A DNA stretch of 64,000 nt from Limnanthes douglasii subsp. nivea (GCA_036936605.1 JAUPFV010000001.1:349629081-349693080); one strand, 5' to 3'. Counted from the stretch's first letter, positions 22,892 to 39,116 are shown. Program-made: numbers and translations. Notes: a model not told the origin generated them from the sequence alone.

Positions 22892-23548
22892 ATTTCTATA
22901 TATTTGAACATTGGTTATCCTAGTCTTCCCTAAGCATCGATTCTGCGAAAACCAAAACCAAAACCAAATAAATCGATAGTTTCTTGAATGCAAAACAACT
23001 TAAATACATTAAAAGTGAAAAACTACTCCCCACCTAAAACCGGAAATATATGTTCCTATATCACAATTTTGAGTTTGATAAAACTTTAAAGACTAAATAT
23101 ACATAGAAGTTTTGGAATAGATGTATTTAATGATCCTATTATAATACTGTAAGAAGTTTAACCACTAAAAATAGCAATAATGGACAATAATAATTATAGC
23201 TTGGAAAAGAAAACACCCACGGGATGCTGAACAGTCAGAGTCAACTATTTTCTAAATTTCAAATAAATTATCATTTTTACAAATATATTTTTGAGAATCA
23301 AACATTTCAATATCAATAGCTCCTACTTGTATCATTATTGTATGTTGGAGTACTACTGGAAAGAAAACATAATACAAGCAAATTATTACGTTTTCTACAT
23401 GAGAAGTCAATCACCAATATTATATTCTGGTTGATTCGAAACATGCATGTACATTTCTGAATATACGAAAACACAACCTTAGCAAATTTAAGATTAAAGA
23501 AGTGACATTATAAACGGCTATTAACCAGAAACAGCGGCAAGTACATTT
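22892..23548. other. RABF2 3' flank and 3' UTR
   Basis: The stop codon of the minus-strand RABF2 gene is at 23551-23549, so the 3' UTR extends to lower coordinates. No canonical AATAAA signal was obvious. No other gene is seen between the SINE and the RABF2 stop. Confidence 0.4.
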
Positions 23549-27855
<4,307 letters not shown>

Positions 27856-28046
27856 GACCGACTTAGTGGTATATTTGCAACTTGAAAGATCTGATGAAGA
27901 AAGTGGTGGTGGCGATTTTGATCGGTGAAATTGTTGACGAAGAGAATTTGATGAAAAAGCAAGGTAGAGAAAAGGGTTCTTCACCTACCTCTCTCTGTAA
28001 AATACCCAAAACGAATAAAAACACAAAAGTACGAAGAAAACTCAAT

Positions 28047-28054
28047 TTATAATT
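28047..28054 (-). promoter_or_regulatory. Possible RABF2 TATA-like element
   Basis: On the minus strand ATTATAAATTGAG occurs about 195 bp upstream of the RABF2 ATG. The leader between it and the ATG is CT-rich and contains CCACCACCAC, as plant 5' UTRs often do. Housekeeping Rab genes are often TATA-less, so the assignment is weak. Confidence 0.3.
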
Positions 28055-28299
28055 TTATTAAGAATTGACATTACTCTAACCCAATATAAATAGGGCTTTT
28101 TAAAAAATATTAAATATAAAATAAATAAAGTTACGGAGTTATTGTTTCAACGTGAGAGAGGATAAATTTTATATTATCAAGATCAAATAAATAATATCTT
28201 TTAAGATATGGCTTCTTATATATAAAAAAATATATCAATTCTTTATATGAGTACTTTATAATCGCATACTATCGACACCATCTCATCCGTTAGGAAAAC

Positions 28300-29090
28300 C
28301 ACAACTAATTTTTTTTAATGAATTTTTTTTATTATTATTTTATTTTAAAAAGTCATGATTGATTTTCTAAATAACTTGCATGATTGATTTTTCAAACAAA
28401 AAAAATATTGTTAATTTTTGATAGAACGCACATGTTTAATTTTTCAAGAATTCTCCTGACTGAATTTTCAAAGAACTCACATGTTTAATTTTTCAAAGAA
28501 ATCGCATAGTTGATTTTTCAAACAAACTAGCACTCTTAATTTTTCAAAGAACTTGCATTTTTTAATTTTTTAAAAAACTCTCATAACTGATTTTTCAAAG
28601 AACTCTCGTGATTGATTTATCAAAAAACTCGCATGTTTAATTTTTCAGAAAACTTACATGGTTGATTTTTCTAACAAAATAGCATTGTTAATTTTTAAAA
28701 GAATTCGTATGTTTAATTTTGTAAAGAACTCGCATGACTGATTTAAAAAAAATCTCATGGTTAATTTTCAAATAACTCGCTTGATTGATTTTCAAAGAAA
28801 TCTCGTTAATTTATCCAAGAACTCACATGTCACTGGTGAAATTTTATTTTTTCTAAAAAAATAAAAAAATATCATCAATAGATCTAGTTTTATTCATTTT
28901 AAAAAAATAAATGCTATGATACTTTCTAATATTTTTTCCCAGCTAGATATGAACATTTTAAAAAATTAAATTAAAAAAAAATAAGTAAAAAAATTTGGTT
29001 ATAAGTTATTAGGAGTTATAAAGATGAGATAAATATTAAATAAGTATGAAAATAATAATTTAGGTATTAGATGACAATATAATTTGTAAA
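28300..29090. mobile_element. Second minisatellite element (element B), relative of element A
   Basis: About 28345-28830 is a degenerate tandem array of 25-bp units of the type CGCATGTTTAATTTTTCAAAG-AACT. It is followed by a block (about 28865-28975) that aligns well with the 130-bp block of element A: both have TATCAT...CTAGTTTT, a long A run, a TATT stretch and AGTTACGG or a variant. The right end near 29040-29090 recalls the left end of element A in reverse (AATACCTAAA). Target duplications could not be defined, so the limits are approximate. Confidence 0.45.
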
Positions 29091-29233
29091 TAATTATCTT
29101 TAGTATAATTTCTCTATAAAAATTAGTATTTTATATTGTTTAGGTCAACACCATATTAATTTTCAGATGTATTTTTATTTTGTTTTTTAATTAGTAAGCT
29201 AAAATGACATATTTATAGTAGTTCTTCACTGTT

Positions 29234-29339
29234 AAAAACATGACCCAGGTTTGTCGATTCTCTCATGTCAGTCTCTTTTTCCTTCTATAATAAACAGAGG
29301 TGAGATAATTGACAAATTTGGGGACTTGTCATGTTTTTT
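29234..29339. mobile_element. Small inverted-repeat element (MITE-like, about 105 bp)
   Basis: Left arm AAAAACATGACCCAGGTTTG (from 29234) and right arm ending AATTTGGGGACTTGTCATGT (to about 29335) are imperfect inverted repeats of about 30 bp. Flanking TTA on both sides could be a 3-bp target duplication, but it is part of AT-rich DNA. Confidence 0.4.
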
Positions 29340-29701
29340 AGCATGATAAATTAATTCATATTTGTAATATTCAATTGTATTAAAAAAATTAAGATACAAA
29401 ATAGAAAATTTATTGTATTTGAAGTTTTCGAATTTATTTTTATGTTTTTGTAAGATTTTTTATTTATTGATTTCATGTCTTTTTTTTTATAAGAAGAAGT
29501 TATCTCCATTTTGAGTTTTAGGTCATGTTTTTGTTTTTGTTAAAACAAATTGTGTAACGCAATAAATATTTTCTTGTTTTCTTAAAATAGTGTAGATTTT
29601 TGTCTCATAATTAAAGGTGAAACAAATATTTTGGATTAATAACCATCGTTTCATAGCGTGCAAAATGAATTACGAAATTATAAAATTTTGTTCTTGTGTA
29701 T
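29340..29701. other. Non-coding AT-rich spacer
   Basis: No gene or clear repeat was seen. Confidence 0.5.
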
Positions 29702-29905
29702 ATTTTTTTTTAGGGAATCTGCAACCGCTACTTAACGAATGTATACAAGGTAAACCCTCAGTCTGACGTTATAGCCTACAAACCAACGCCATAACTCATA
29801 AGGTAGACCACACAAGGTGACAGACTCAAACCATGAAAGTGTTTGTAGTGGGGGTCGAACGCATGACCTTTTGGTCACGAGCTCATCTACTCCACTAACT
29901 CTTAA
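29702..29905 (-). mobile_element. Au-like SINE, copy 2 (5'-truncated)
   Basis: Same body as copy 1 (GTCACCTTGTGTGGT, AGACTGAGGGTTTACC) with a B-box-like GCGTTCGACCCC. The tRNA-like head is incomplete: the A box is decayed and the expected CCGAGTTGG is not seen. No convincing target duplication was found. Confidence 0.7.
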
Positions 29906-29939
29906 AGAAAACTACATAAGGTTCGATTTTATATGATTT

Positions 29940-30149
29940 ATTTTTACTAAGGGAACTCACAACTGCTACTCAACGAGTGCGCACAGGGTAAACCTTTGAT
30001 CTGACGTAATAGCTTGCAAACCAACGCTCGAAGGTAAACCACACAAGGTGACAGGCTCACCCAAGAAAGCGTTTGTAAAAGGTCTAGAACTCATGACTTT
30101 TGGTCACAAGCATGCCTTACTCCACCAACTCGACTACCCTTCTAGGGGC
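29940..30149 (-). mobile_element. Au-like SINE, copy 3
   Basis: A full-length 210-bp copy on the minus strand, flanked by perfect 12-bp duplications TTTATATGATTT (29928-29939 and 30150-30161). The A box is TAGTCGAGTTGG and the B box AGTTCTAGACC (diverged). It sits only about 35 bp from copy 2, same orientation. Confidence 0.82.
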
Positions 30150-30169
30150 TTTATATGATTTGTATATTA

Positions 30170-30735
30170 GGATGTGGGAGATTTTATTTCACACCACTAA
30201 AATTTTTATAGAAGATTTGTACGTTAGACATGTTAGATTTTATAAAATTTCTTGAATATAATACTATATTTAGATAATTTGTTCCCGCTCTAAATATTTG
30301 GAAAAATAAATATTCATATTTAAGCAAGTAGATTTAAAAATAAAAATAAATTTAAAAAAATGGTACACACTAGTTTTTAAAAACAATCTGACTACATTCA
30401 TGGATTTTAAACTTATAAACAAAGCATGTTATATTTTATATTAGGGTATATGAGATTTTGTGTAAGTAATAATAGAGTTTATAAGATTTTGTATACTAGG
30501 TGTACTTAGATTTTATAAGATTTTATGAAGATACTATTATAATTAGATAATTTGTTCGACAAACTTGAAAAATAAATTTCATTCTTTAGGCAAGCAAATT
30601 TAAACAAAAAATAAAAAATTATATGCACTAGTTTTTTAAAATACATTAATTGATTTTATACTTACTAACATGGCATATTATATTTTATGTAAGATAACTT
30701 TAGATTTTATAAGTTTTTGTATGTTAATATATTAA
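30170..30735. repeat. Diverged tandem duplication, unit about 270-290 bp
   Basis: Two direct copies (roughly 30205-30480 and 30485-30735) share, in order, TTAGATTTTATAA, TTTAGATAATTTGTTC, AAAAATAAAT, CACTAGTTTTTWAAA and CATRTTATATTTTAT. There is no coding potential. The second copy abuts the MULE-2 insertion site. Confidence 0.6.
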
Positions 30736-31084
30736 TTTTATTTAAATAAGGACTATGCTATATAAGACCGGTTTTTGTTAGTAAATTTTTTTAAAAAAAA
30801 CTTGAATCGTCTAAAATACCTCTAGCTTACAAAAACACCTAGTTGTACCTAACTACCCACAATTAAACTTATCAACTACGACTATAACTAAACAACACTA
30901 GCCAAAAAAAACTTATTTAAATCCATACAATTTTCTTCTAAATTATGACCTTAAGTGATTTAAACGATAATTTTAGTTGCAACATTGAAGATTTTCTTTC
31001 ATAGGAGGTGAAACCACTAGCGGATCATCTAAAGACATAAGTCGATGTATATTTCAATTTAATATTAGTTTCAATGGGTATTTC

Positions 31085-31260
31085 ACGCGATACGCGCACA
31101 TTATTGTACAAACCCGCGCACCTAAGTCGCGCAATTTGTAGCAAAATTGCTCAAGCGACTCACATAATTTCAGGAAAAAACATGGGCCTTGTTCATGCGC
31201 AATTGTGATACAAGATGCGCAATTGCATGCGTAATTTTGCTACAAATTGCACATTTTTCT
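31085..31260. other. CpG-rich hairpin patch 1 in MULE-2
   Basis: Words such as GCGCA and TGCGCAATT are packed here in AT-rich DNA. An inverted repeat pairs GCAATTTGTAGCAAAATT (about 31130) with its complement AATTTTGCTACAAATTGC (about 31231), so the stretch could fold into a hairpin. Confidence 0.5.
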
Positions 31261-31335
31261 ATGCAATGTTTCTAAATTTTAGGTATGGTCTTGAGCGATT
31301 TACGTAAGTATTGATTTAATGAGTGCGAATATTCG

Positions 31336-32825
31336 TTGACCGTAAATCCATGTATGTTATGGGATCCTGAACAATCATCATGTTCGATAGAAAATTACAC
31401 GCATATCTTTACTATTGAAAACTACTACACTAAATATGATTTGGACGCATGGGTTGAGTATGAAAGCACGAAGTTAGGATTCATCACTTGTAATGTTAAA
31501 GAAAACGTAGGTAGTAAGAATGGAAAAAATCCTAAGATATGTTATAAATATGAGAGGCACATCATTTACAAACCTAGGATCAAACCAAGGTTTGTGAAGA
31601 AACGACGACAATGTTCATAAAAAAATGTGGTTGTACTTTCATGTTAAGGGGAAAGCTAGTTCAAGGAGTATCTAGTTATTGGATATTGATAGTGGTAAAC
31701 GGGAAACACAACCACGAACTATTTTACACTTGAATGGTCATTCCCGAGCTGCTAGACTAAAAATAGACGAAGAGAAAGTTCGTAAACTCCCGAAAATCGG
31801 TTCTAGTCCAAGAGAGATATACCATGGTTTAAAGGTTCAAAACCCTGAAAAATATCTCAAGCAAGAGTGCGATTTACGACATCTGTAAAAAAACACTATT
31901 TGGTTGAAAAAACGGGAAACATTATGCATTTTTGCATATTATTGTCACTGGTATGGAATTATCGTTGATCTATGCTATTGAGCATGTATTTTTGGATTTC
32001 ACTCGCATGTTATGCAAATGACATATAAAAATGAATAATTTAGCGTACGCTTGTTGCCCAAAGTAGACATGGCGGAAGAGAGTTGCGAATTTTATTATAC
32101 GATTGCCGAATCGGCTATAGTTTAAGAGTATAAAAAAATATTGTCAAGTTAACATATGTGTTCTTCTTTAGCCCGATGGCTATAGATTATGTTATGAATC
32201 ACTAGATAACGATCAATATACAGGGAAAAGTTTCTTAACATCCACACAAAGGAGCATAAACATGTAGGCAATCAAACTAGCAATTGGTAAGTAAACTTTT
32301 TATTTATAAACTTTAGTTTTGTGGCATCCGATGTTACAATTGTAATTTATTTATTCATATATTATAAAGTGGAGAGTGCTCACTCGAGACGAAAATGCAC
32401 ACTCTGTACAAGTCTATGCATATTTGAATAATTTTACGAAAATATGTATGTATTGTTTGATGTTCAACACTCGGCAATTTTCAAAAACATTCAAGTGAAG
32501 TAAGTATCATCGAAAAATGATATCTAGACTTCTTATCTATAACAATTTAAATGGTAAAATATCTTATGGAGTCTTAGACATTATTCATAAGAGTCTTAGA
32601 ATTGCTCGGTGAATTGGCGTAGATCAGATAACTTGTGATTGTATTGTTAGAGATAAAATTGGTACGGAAGATGAAGTAACACAAAAAATCGGCATGATAG
32701 ATTGATCCATCTATGATTACTGGCCAAATATTCAAGATTATATGATAAATAGTTTGATGCAAAATCTCGATCCTGCAATAACTCATTTATTGGAGCCTAA
32801 GGATTCAGTTATCACTAAAGGTAAG
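31336..32825 (+). pseudogene. MULE-2 transposase (FAR1-type Mutator transposase), decayed
   Basis: The N-terminal DNA-binding part is 31336-31620 ('DAWVEYESTKLGFI', then 'KICYKYERHIIYKP'), followed by 'LNGHSRAARLKIDEEKVRKL' and 'REIYHGLKVQNPEKYL' (31720-31860). The catalytic region is shortened: 'ELSLIYAIEHVF' and 'RMLCKxHI' (about 31960-32025), the latter with Trp changed to a stop. 'VESAHSRRK' (about 32370) and 'CDCIVRDKIG' (32640) match the later MULE blocks, including the place of the SWIM-type zinc motif. Many frameshifts and stops are present. In an active element this protein cuts and joins the terminal repeats. It continues into an OTU-like domain. Confidence 0.75.
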
Positions 32826-32979
32826 AAAAATTCAATTAGTATAAATCGACAAAACGAGACCCATCTTTATTCGAATATGATGAAAGTAAAGCCAATAACG
32901 CTAGTATACCTGGTGCAATAGCTAGCACAACTGAATTGATAACAAAATCATTCGTACTACCCAAAGCTCACGCTCCCTT

Positions 32980-33720
32980 GGAGAATGATAAAGCTACTCG
33001 AGCAAAAAAATCTAGTAAGACCAAAGAATCTAAGAGTTATGGGAGTTGGTTTTGAAACTACTTACACGATTATATTACTAGCATTGTAAAAGTTGTTTTT
33101 GACGGTGAATACGGTTATCGGGCCATAAACTTATCTATATACGGTAAATCTAAATCATAGAAATTGGTGATATGGGATTTGATGAGCGAATTGAAAGGTT
33201 AGCATGATTAATGGGAGAGAGTGTTTTATGTTGTAAAAAATATAAACAACCAACTTAAAAGATTATATTGTTTTCAACTCTACTTGGGTGGTAATAAGCA
33301 TTGAATGACATTATCCGATATTGGCTTAGTGATAGCCACTTGATATTAATGCGTGGTTAACCATATATCTCTCAAACTTTCGTATACGTATCAACCATTA
33401 CACGATATATCGCCTCGATTGTGTCTAACACAAGAAGTTAGTATTGGTTTCGTACATGGTAACCACTATGTTAAAGTAAGTAAATCAATATGATTCATTT
33501 TTTGTACTTTATTTTTCTGTAATGCAAATTTATCCAATTTTTAATTTTACAGGTTGTCTTGAATGAACCGTTGCCGGAAACATATCCTAGTTGGTTTACA
33601 TTTCGAACTAACAAGGACGTAACTGCGTAGGTAATTCTGCTTGATAAAAGATTCAACACATGTCACCAAATCAAGCATATCCAAACATCTACAGCCCATG
33701 ATGGAGGAACACACTTCTAT
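32980..33720 (+). pseudogene. OTU-like (ovarian tumour protease) domain of MULE-2
   Basis: After a Lys/Ser-rich linker ('KATRAKKSSKTKES') comes 'YITSIVKVVFDGEYGYRAIN' (33065-33135), the OTU nucleophile motif in which the expected D-G-N-C reads D-G-E-Y. The catalytic Cys is thus replaced by Tyr. The central block follows ('LVIWDLMSELKG', 'KHxMTLSDIGLVIA') and then 'GFVHGNHYVKVS' (about 33445-33480), which keeps the catalytic His. 'EPLPETYPSWFTFRTN' (33555-33620) closes the domain after a probable intron (GTAAGT at about 33475). OTU domains are deubiquitinating cysteine proteases, and OTU-like domains linked to MULE transposases are common in plant genomes. This copy cannot be catalytic. Confidence 0.68.
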
Positions 33721-33959
33721 AATTTGACCAGAAACCCTTGTTTATTTCCACGTGCTATTTGTTTAAGTTTCGTTTTGATGAAAGACTTAAAGCTTATATA
33801 CTCTTTGTTTGGATATTAAATTTTATTCTAAGAATCATTTATATATTGCTTGTTTTTTATATTTTAATCCCTCTAATATTTATGTATATTTTTTTAGAAT
33901 TATTCACATCATACTCAAAATATGTACATTTCCAAAAATTTCATGAACAATTTTGCACC

Positions 33960-34080
33960 ATCAATACGCGAATTGTATACCTTTTGGCGCAGGATGCACG
34001 TGCGTTGTCGTCTAAAATCACGTACTCGTGTGCGCGAATTTGGACAATCTCGCACGCTTGTAATGCAAAAATACTACTAG
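33960..34080. other. CpG-rich patch 2 in MULE-2
   Basis: Another short GC-rich stretch (ACGCG, GGCGCAGG, TGTGCGCGAATT, CTCGCACGC) lies between the convergent OTU and PMD genes. It resembles patches 1 and 3 in word content but shows no long inverted repeat that I could see. Confidence 0.4.
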
Positions 34081-34369
34081 AAATTAAAAAATATATATAT
34101 TATCTTGTACTATGTAAAACTTAAATATTATTTTACGCATCATCAACTAAATTACTTACAAACACATGATACAAAAATCAACGATTAAAATGAAATACTA
34201 GAATTTGGCTAAAACAAGTTGAACAACAACTTGGGAATTCTAAAACTCAAACAAAAACACCTTAGTACTTAAGATGATGAAACATAAAAAATTAAGGACT
34301 TAAGATAATGAAAGAACGGTAACTTAATGATAATTCATTTCAACTCAGTTTATCTGTCAAGCTAGTTCC

Positions 34370-36240
34370 ATTTCATGAGCTTCAGGCCTTCCTTTGGAAT
34401 CATGTACTCCATCGTAACCTTATGCTCGGCTTCCTCCCTCTTAGTTAGGAAACATAATATTAAATCAATCTCGCTCTTAATACTGGTGTGCTAGTCTAAA
34501 ACATTCATCTAAAGGCTCATAAAGTTGTTAGAATCATCTTATAGTATCTCGAATCTACCTTGATAAGTTGATCTGACAAGTCAAATAACCTCACTTGATA
34601 AGTGGTCGCGAATGCATCGATTGGGCGACAATCTGGATCGATCAAAATGTACCATAAGTTGGTCTCAACCCATATAGATTATACTGAGACCGTACTTGGT
34701 TGGCCGAGCTGGTATGTAGCACCTCAAATTATGGGGTTAATAATATGTAACTTTCATACAGACCAAATAAAACCATTTCCATTAATATCGTGTATTAGCA
34801 TGTCTATTTTTACCGCCAATCTCCTGAACATGTCGTAGTGAACCATGTATCTCTTGAACATGCCCTAATAATTGAGTGGCGTAGAGAGGATAATAAGCTT
34901 CCACGATGTCCCAAGATTTTAGTGTACCATCTATTCAAGCTACATTGCAGAAAGTGTTAACATCGCGTAACTGTAGCTATGATATGAACCAGGCCTACAG
35001 TATAAAAATAATTTAGGTATAAATCAAACAAGTATTGAAATCAAGAGAAATATATATAAAACTTACATCATGTTCCTTGAGCATAGATACGGTATGGCGA
35101 ATATTTTCTCGAGTCTTTTGGTTCAAACGGAAATAAGAAGATGCGTATCTACACATGGTCGGTTGAGTAATAACATATGAACTAAACAGTGTAGTCGCTA
35201 ATACGGGAAAATGATCATATATCCATGTTTATAACCATCCAAGGAAACCAGTAAAATCTGATGTCACGTATAAATATCCCCTACCAAACTGGAAATATAA
35301 CTGAGCTAATATAAGTATACCCCAGTTATACCTATCCACGGTGCTATAGTTCTCAATGAACTGTAGATAGTAGAGTGACATACACTATACTCGTCTTATT
35401 AGTAATGCAGCAACCAAACATATGGAACAAAAACCCACTTGCGCATGATTAAACAATTCTTTTATAATCACACCATCGTGAAACTCGGAAATCGAATAAA
35501 CATTACGTAAATAGCTGACACGTATGTGTCTCCCATTACCACCATGGTTATGATCAAGCTTCTCCTTGATATGATCATGATATACACTTAGTAATTGAGC
35601 GAACCAACCTACTACTTTACCTCTATAAGGAAAATAACTAGATCAAAACCTGAACCTGTAACTGAAAGCCCGATGATGGTGTATATGTTATCAAGCGTGA
35701 CCATCATCTCACAAAAATAGAAATGAAAGGTATTTGTCTTTGGATTTCAACGCTCCAAAATGCATATACTAGATGCACGTTAGACCAACGTAAAAGACAA
35801 TCAAGGAGCGGACCAAAACATATCCCAATCACATGATCTTTAATCTTACTGTGTCGAGTGAGATCCTATGGTGATGGGTAACGTACATCATATAACATCA
35901 CAACGACGATATCGCATATATAATATAAAAAAAATCACAATAAACTGCGACATAATGTACTACACGATAAACCATCGAAAGATACTTACATTGTTATTGA
36001 AGACGTTATACACCTCATGTTGTTGGTAGTCGCTCATGTTCGGGTACAAGTCTGGGACATGAGCACTGAATCTCCAAACAAATTGATATGAAATGATACG
36101 TCGGTGTTAAACGATAGGCATATAGCAACGTTGCTCAACCCTAACTGAAAGAGAACTCGACCTATCCTAACTAGGTTCATCGTCACTATTCTAATAGTCT
36201 AAACCGGATAGAGAGCATGATCATCGACGATGCATGCTGA
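34370..36240 (-). pseudogene. Plant mobile domain (PMD) pseudogene of MULE-2
   Basis: Read on the minus strand. 'NTFHFYFCEMMVTLDNIYTI' (about 35745-35685) is the N-terminal PMD block (TFHL..GE.T.TL.DV). 'GFLFHMFGCCIT' (35435-35395), 'VDRYNWGILILAQLYFQFGR' (35345-35285) and 'FTGFLGWL' with 'TWIYDHFP' (about 35265-35210) follow, then 'RYASSYFRLNQKTRENIRHT' (35150-35090). An intron with donor GATGTAAGTTTTATA (about 35069) and acceptor ATACTGTAG (about 34998) lies at the same place as in the MULE-1 PMD gene. Stops and shifts abound. The gene converges on the transposase/OTU gene. In host genomes PMD proteins (MAIN, MAIL1) act in silencing and developmental control. Here it is element cargo. Confidence 0.75.
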
Positions 36241-36439
36241 AATTACAATAAACGATCTTAGTTAATACCAAAACTTATCTCAAATAATTCATAAATATCG
36301 TAATATATATAAAAGAAAAGATAAACATATTACTATATAATTGTAAAAAACAAATAACAGTCATTTGTGCGCATGAGCTACACATAATTTTCTAAAATAT
36401 TGTGCATGCGATGCGCATAAATTCACATAGAAGACGTAG

Positions 36440-36560
36440 TTTTCTTCCTGTAAAATTACACATCAATTGCGCGACGAACAACTGGTTTTGCGCGTCTAGT
36501 TTACGCAAAATTAGTTGTTCGTCGGGCGATAGATGTGCGATTTTGCACGAACAACCATGG
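36440..36560. other. CpG-rich hairpin patch 3 in MULE-2
   Basis: Arms of about 44 bp (about 36450-36495 and 36505-36556) are inverted repeats with only a few mismatches, including CGACGAACAACT against AGTTGTTCGTCG. The loop is about 10 nt. The patch lies upstream of the PMD gene on its own strand, mirroring patch 1 upstream of the transposase. Confidence 0.6.
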
Positions 36561-37119
36561 TTTCTTCAACTTGCTAAATCCATGTATTTTACCACATATC
36601 CAGTAAATAGACTGCCAAATCGAAGATCTAAACCTAACGTAAACTATAGAACTGGATATAAATAATAACTACAATTAAAAAATATCTTATTTTGGCGAAC
36701 ATAATATTTATACCTAAATATCTCTATAAATATATATCAAAATTGAAGAAAAATTACATTAATATTTAAGAAATATGTACCTTAACAACTTTGTGGAGTT
36801 GAATTTTGAACATATTTAATTTTTTAAATGGGTAGTTTGAGAGTTTTTAGGTTAGGATAGAGAGTGTGTGGTGGAGTTTTTATAAATTAGGTTTTTATAT
36901 CAAGGGTAAAATTATAAATAAAAGGGGGTCTTGATATAACAAAAACGGATCTTGATCTAGACGGGTCTTGATCCAAAAAAAACGGATCTTTATATAACAT
37001 ATAACTTTTAAATAAATTATACGAGCAATGCAAGAAATATTTGGAAATATAAATTGATAACCTCAAGCAATCAGATTGTAATTTATAAAAACAAATTGAA
37101 TACGTTATCTTAGTGACAG

Positions 37120-37370
37120 ATTTTTTTAGTTTATGAATACTTGACATGTCAGATTTATTCATTGATGAACAAGCATGGCTGAATATAATTTTTTTATCGA
37201 GCAATAAGGGTGACATTGTAGATTTTCTCAATCGTTATAGAACGTGGTACATAAGATTTTTTCAGTTCATGAATAAAACATGGTATGATATGTTTTTCAG
37301 TTCATGAATAAAACATGGCATAATAAAAAAAATCAGTTCATGAATAAAACGTGGTAGGACAAATTTGTAA
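37120..37370. repeat. Tandem repeat with TTCATGAATAAAACATGG
   Basis: Three clear copies (about 37260, 37300, 37335) of a unit of about 38 bp containing CAGTTCATGAATAAAAC and GTGG or ATGG, plus looser copies to the left from about 37120. It lies just outside the right end of MULE-2. Confidence 0.7.
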
Positions 37371-38689
37371 GTTTTGTATAGATATGAGCGAGTTTCTTAT
37401 AGTTTATTCCAGGGTGTTATCCGTGATATTGTCCTTGAACTTATAACTTGTAAATCTTAAAGTATGCTTTCCATTCATGGGGTTATTAATCAAATTTTAA
37501 AACTCAATGAGACACTTTTGTTTTTTTATATATCTAAACTGTAGAATTGTAAGATCAATGAACCAAAAGATAGGTGAAAAATGAAACTTGTGGGATTTTT
37601 TTTTACGTAAGATGATTATTTTGTTTGATTCACCCAAAACATCCATAAACTTAAAAATGTTTTTCTTCTTCTTTATAGATCTGAAATATTTTTAGTATTT
37701 ATGATTTTACGCCTAATTTTTATTTATTTATTTACTTTTCAAACACAAGATTGATTTGGTATTTTAGATTAAATTCTATTTTTTTGGATTTACAAACAAT
37801 TGGAAATTTGAATAATTCGAAATTTTGAATAGGTTTTTCAAACTAAGGAAGGAGGAAGATGAATGTTGATTTTTTTTTTTTCAAGTTGTAATCATTTTTT
37901 AAAGAAATATGGATAAAGAAGATGAAATATATATAGATATTTTCTATATTTACTATAAAAATACTTTATTTGTCAAATTATTTTTCCAAACACTTTAATA
38001 GTAAGTTTTCATCTCTGTAGAACTCAAATGGTCACGAATTAATACGGACATAAATACAAATATAAGGTGAATCTACCACCTTATAATGCCTAAAATCTAA
38101 ACTATTTTTTCCTTATACTAAGAAAATAGAGTTATTATTGTTTATTATCTAAATATAATTGTTAATTATTATTTAATGTTTATTTTTAAAAATATATAAA
38201 AAATATTATTACTCCATGTTTATATTCTTTTGCGTGATATGATAAGAAAATATGTTGAAATTTTAATTTATCAAGTAAATGAAAGTTTGTGTTTAATTTA
38301 TGTCATTCACGATCTTTACTTTTGGTTTTCTAGGAAACATTTATCGTATTTAAAATGTGTCAAAAATAAATTTTTTTATCATTTTAATTTTATAAACGTT
38401 TAAATATTCTAGTGTTTTTATAATAATAAAAATGACTATTTCTTTACGTGATAATATAATAGGCATCAGATATTTAACAATGAATAGTAAATTTTCTTTA
38501 TTAAATAATATTAAATATCACAAATAAATAATAAATAATAAACATACATATTAATAAATTAAATTGTAAAGCTGGAAATTAGGAAATCTTTGACACAATC
38601 ACTTAGGTCATATATTTAAGACAAAAAAGGATAAACTTATTGTTCAAATCTTTATTATGTTATCTTGATTATCCAGTACCTAGTGTTGG
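37371..38689. other. AT-rich intergenic DNA
   Basis: No gene, tandem array or element end could be supported here. Long A/T runs dominate. Confidence 0.5.
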
Positions 38690-39116
38690 TATCGAATATA
38701 TTAAGGGAAAACATACCACAATGAAACGGTTAGATGCATGCATGGCGAAAAAAAATCTTAGAATTTATACATACAGATAACTATAGATCATTTTGAAAGG
38801 CATCATTGGACATATAACACTATTTCATGTCATTTATAGATTACTTCTCTCGATACGATTACCTACACCATATTCATGATATATCATAAGCCCAAAAATA
38901 CGTTCATAAATATTCAAATCGAAGTTAACCAACTTGGTAAGAGCATTAAGTGCGCCAGATCTGACCGTGGTGGTGAATATTATGATGGGTCTGACGGTTT
39001 GAGTGCACAATATCATGGATCATTTACAAAGTACCTACAAGAGTGTGCTATAGTTATTCAGAATAAAGTGTCGTGTTCACCCATCCTAAATTGTGTTTTT
39101 GAGAGACAAAACTATA

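Larger units (their letters stand above)
30750..37006 (+). mobile_element. MULE-2: Mutator-like element with transposase, OTU-like domain and antisense PMD gene
   Basis: An element of 6257 bp. The left end reads GGACTATGCTATATAAGACC and the right end reverse-complemented reads AGTTATATGTTATATAAAGA. Deeper in, AAGACCGGTTTTTGTTA (left, 30764-30780) matches AAGATCCGTTTTTGTTA (right, in reverse, about 36940) at 15 of 17 positions. The flanks TTTAAATAA (30741-30749 and 37007-37015) form a 9-bp target duplication, the size expected for Mutator-like elements, although the word is AT-rich. Cargo: transposase and OTU-like domain on +, PMD gene on - at the far end, and three CpG-rich patches. All genes are broken. 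Confidence 0.7.

Noticed and set aside
33738..34124. Open reading frame of 128 codons on + between OTU and PMD genes of MULE-2
   Set aside because: Strongly hydrophobic from AT-rich codons and no family match. It spans the CpG-rich patch but I see no support for a gene.
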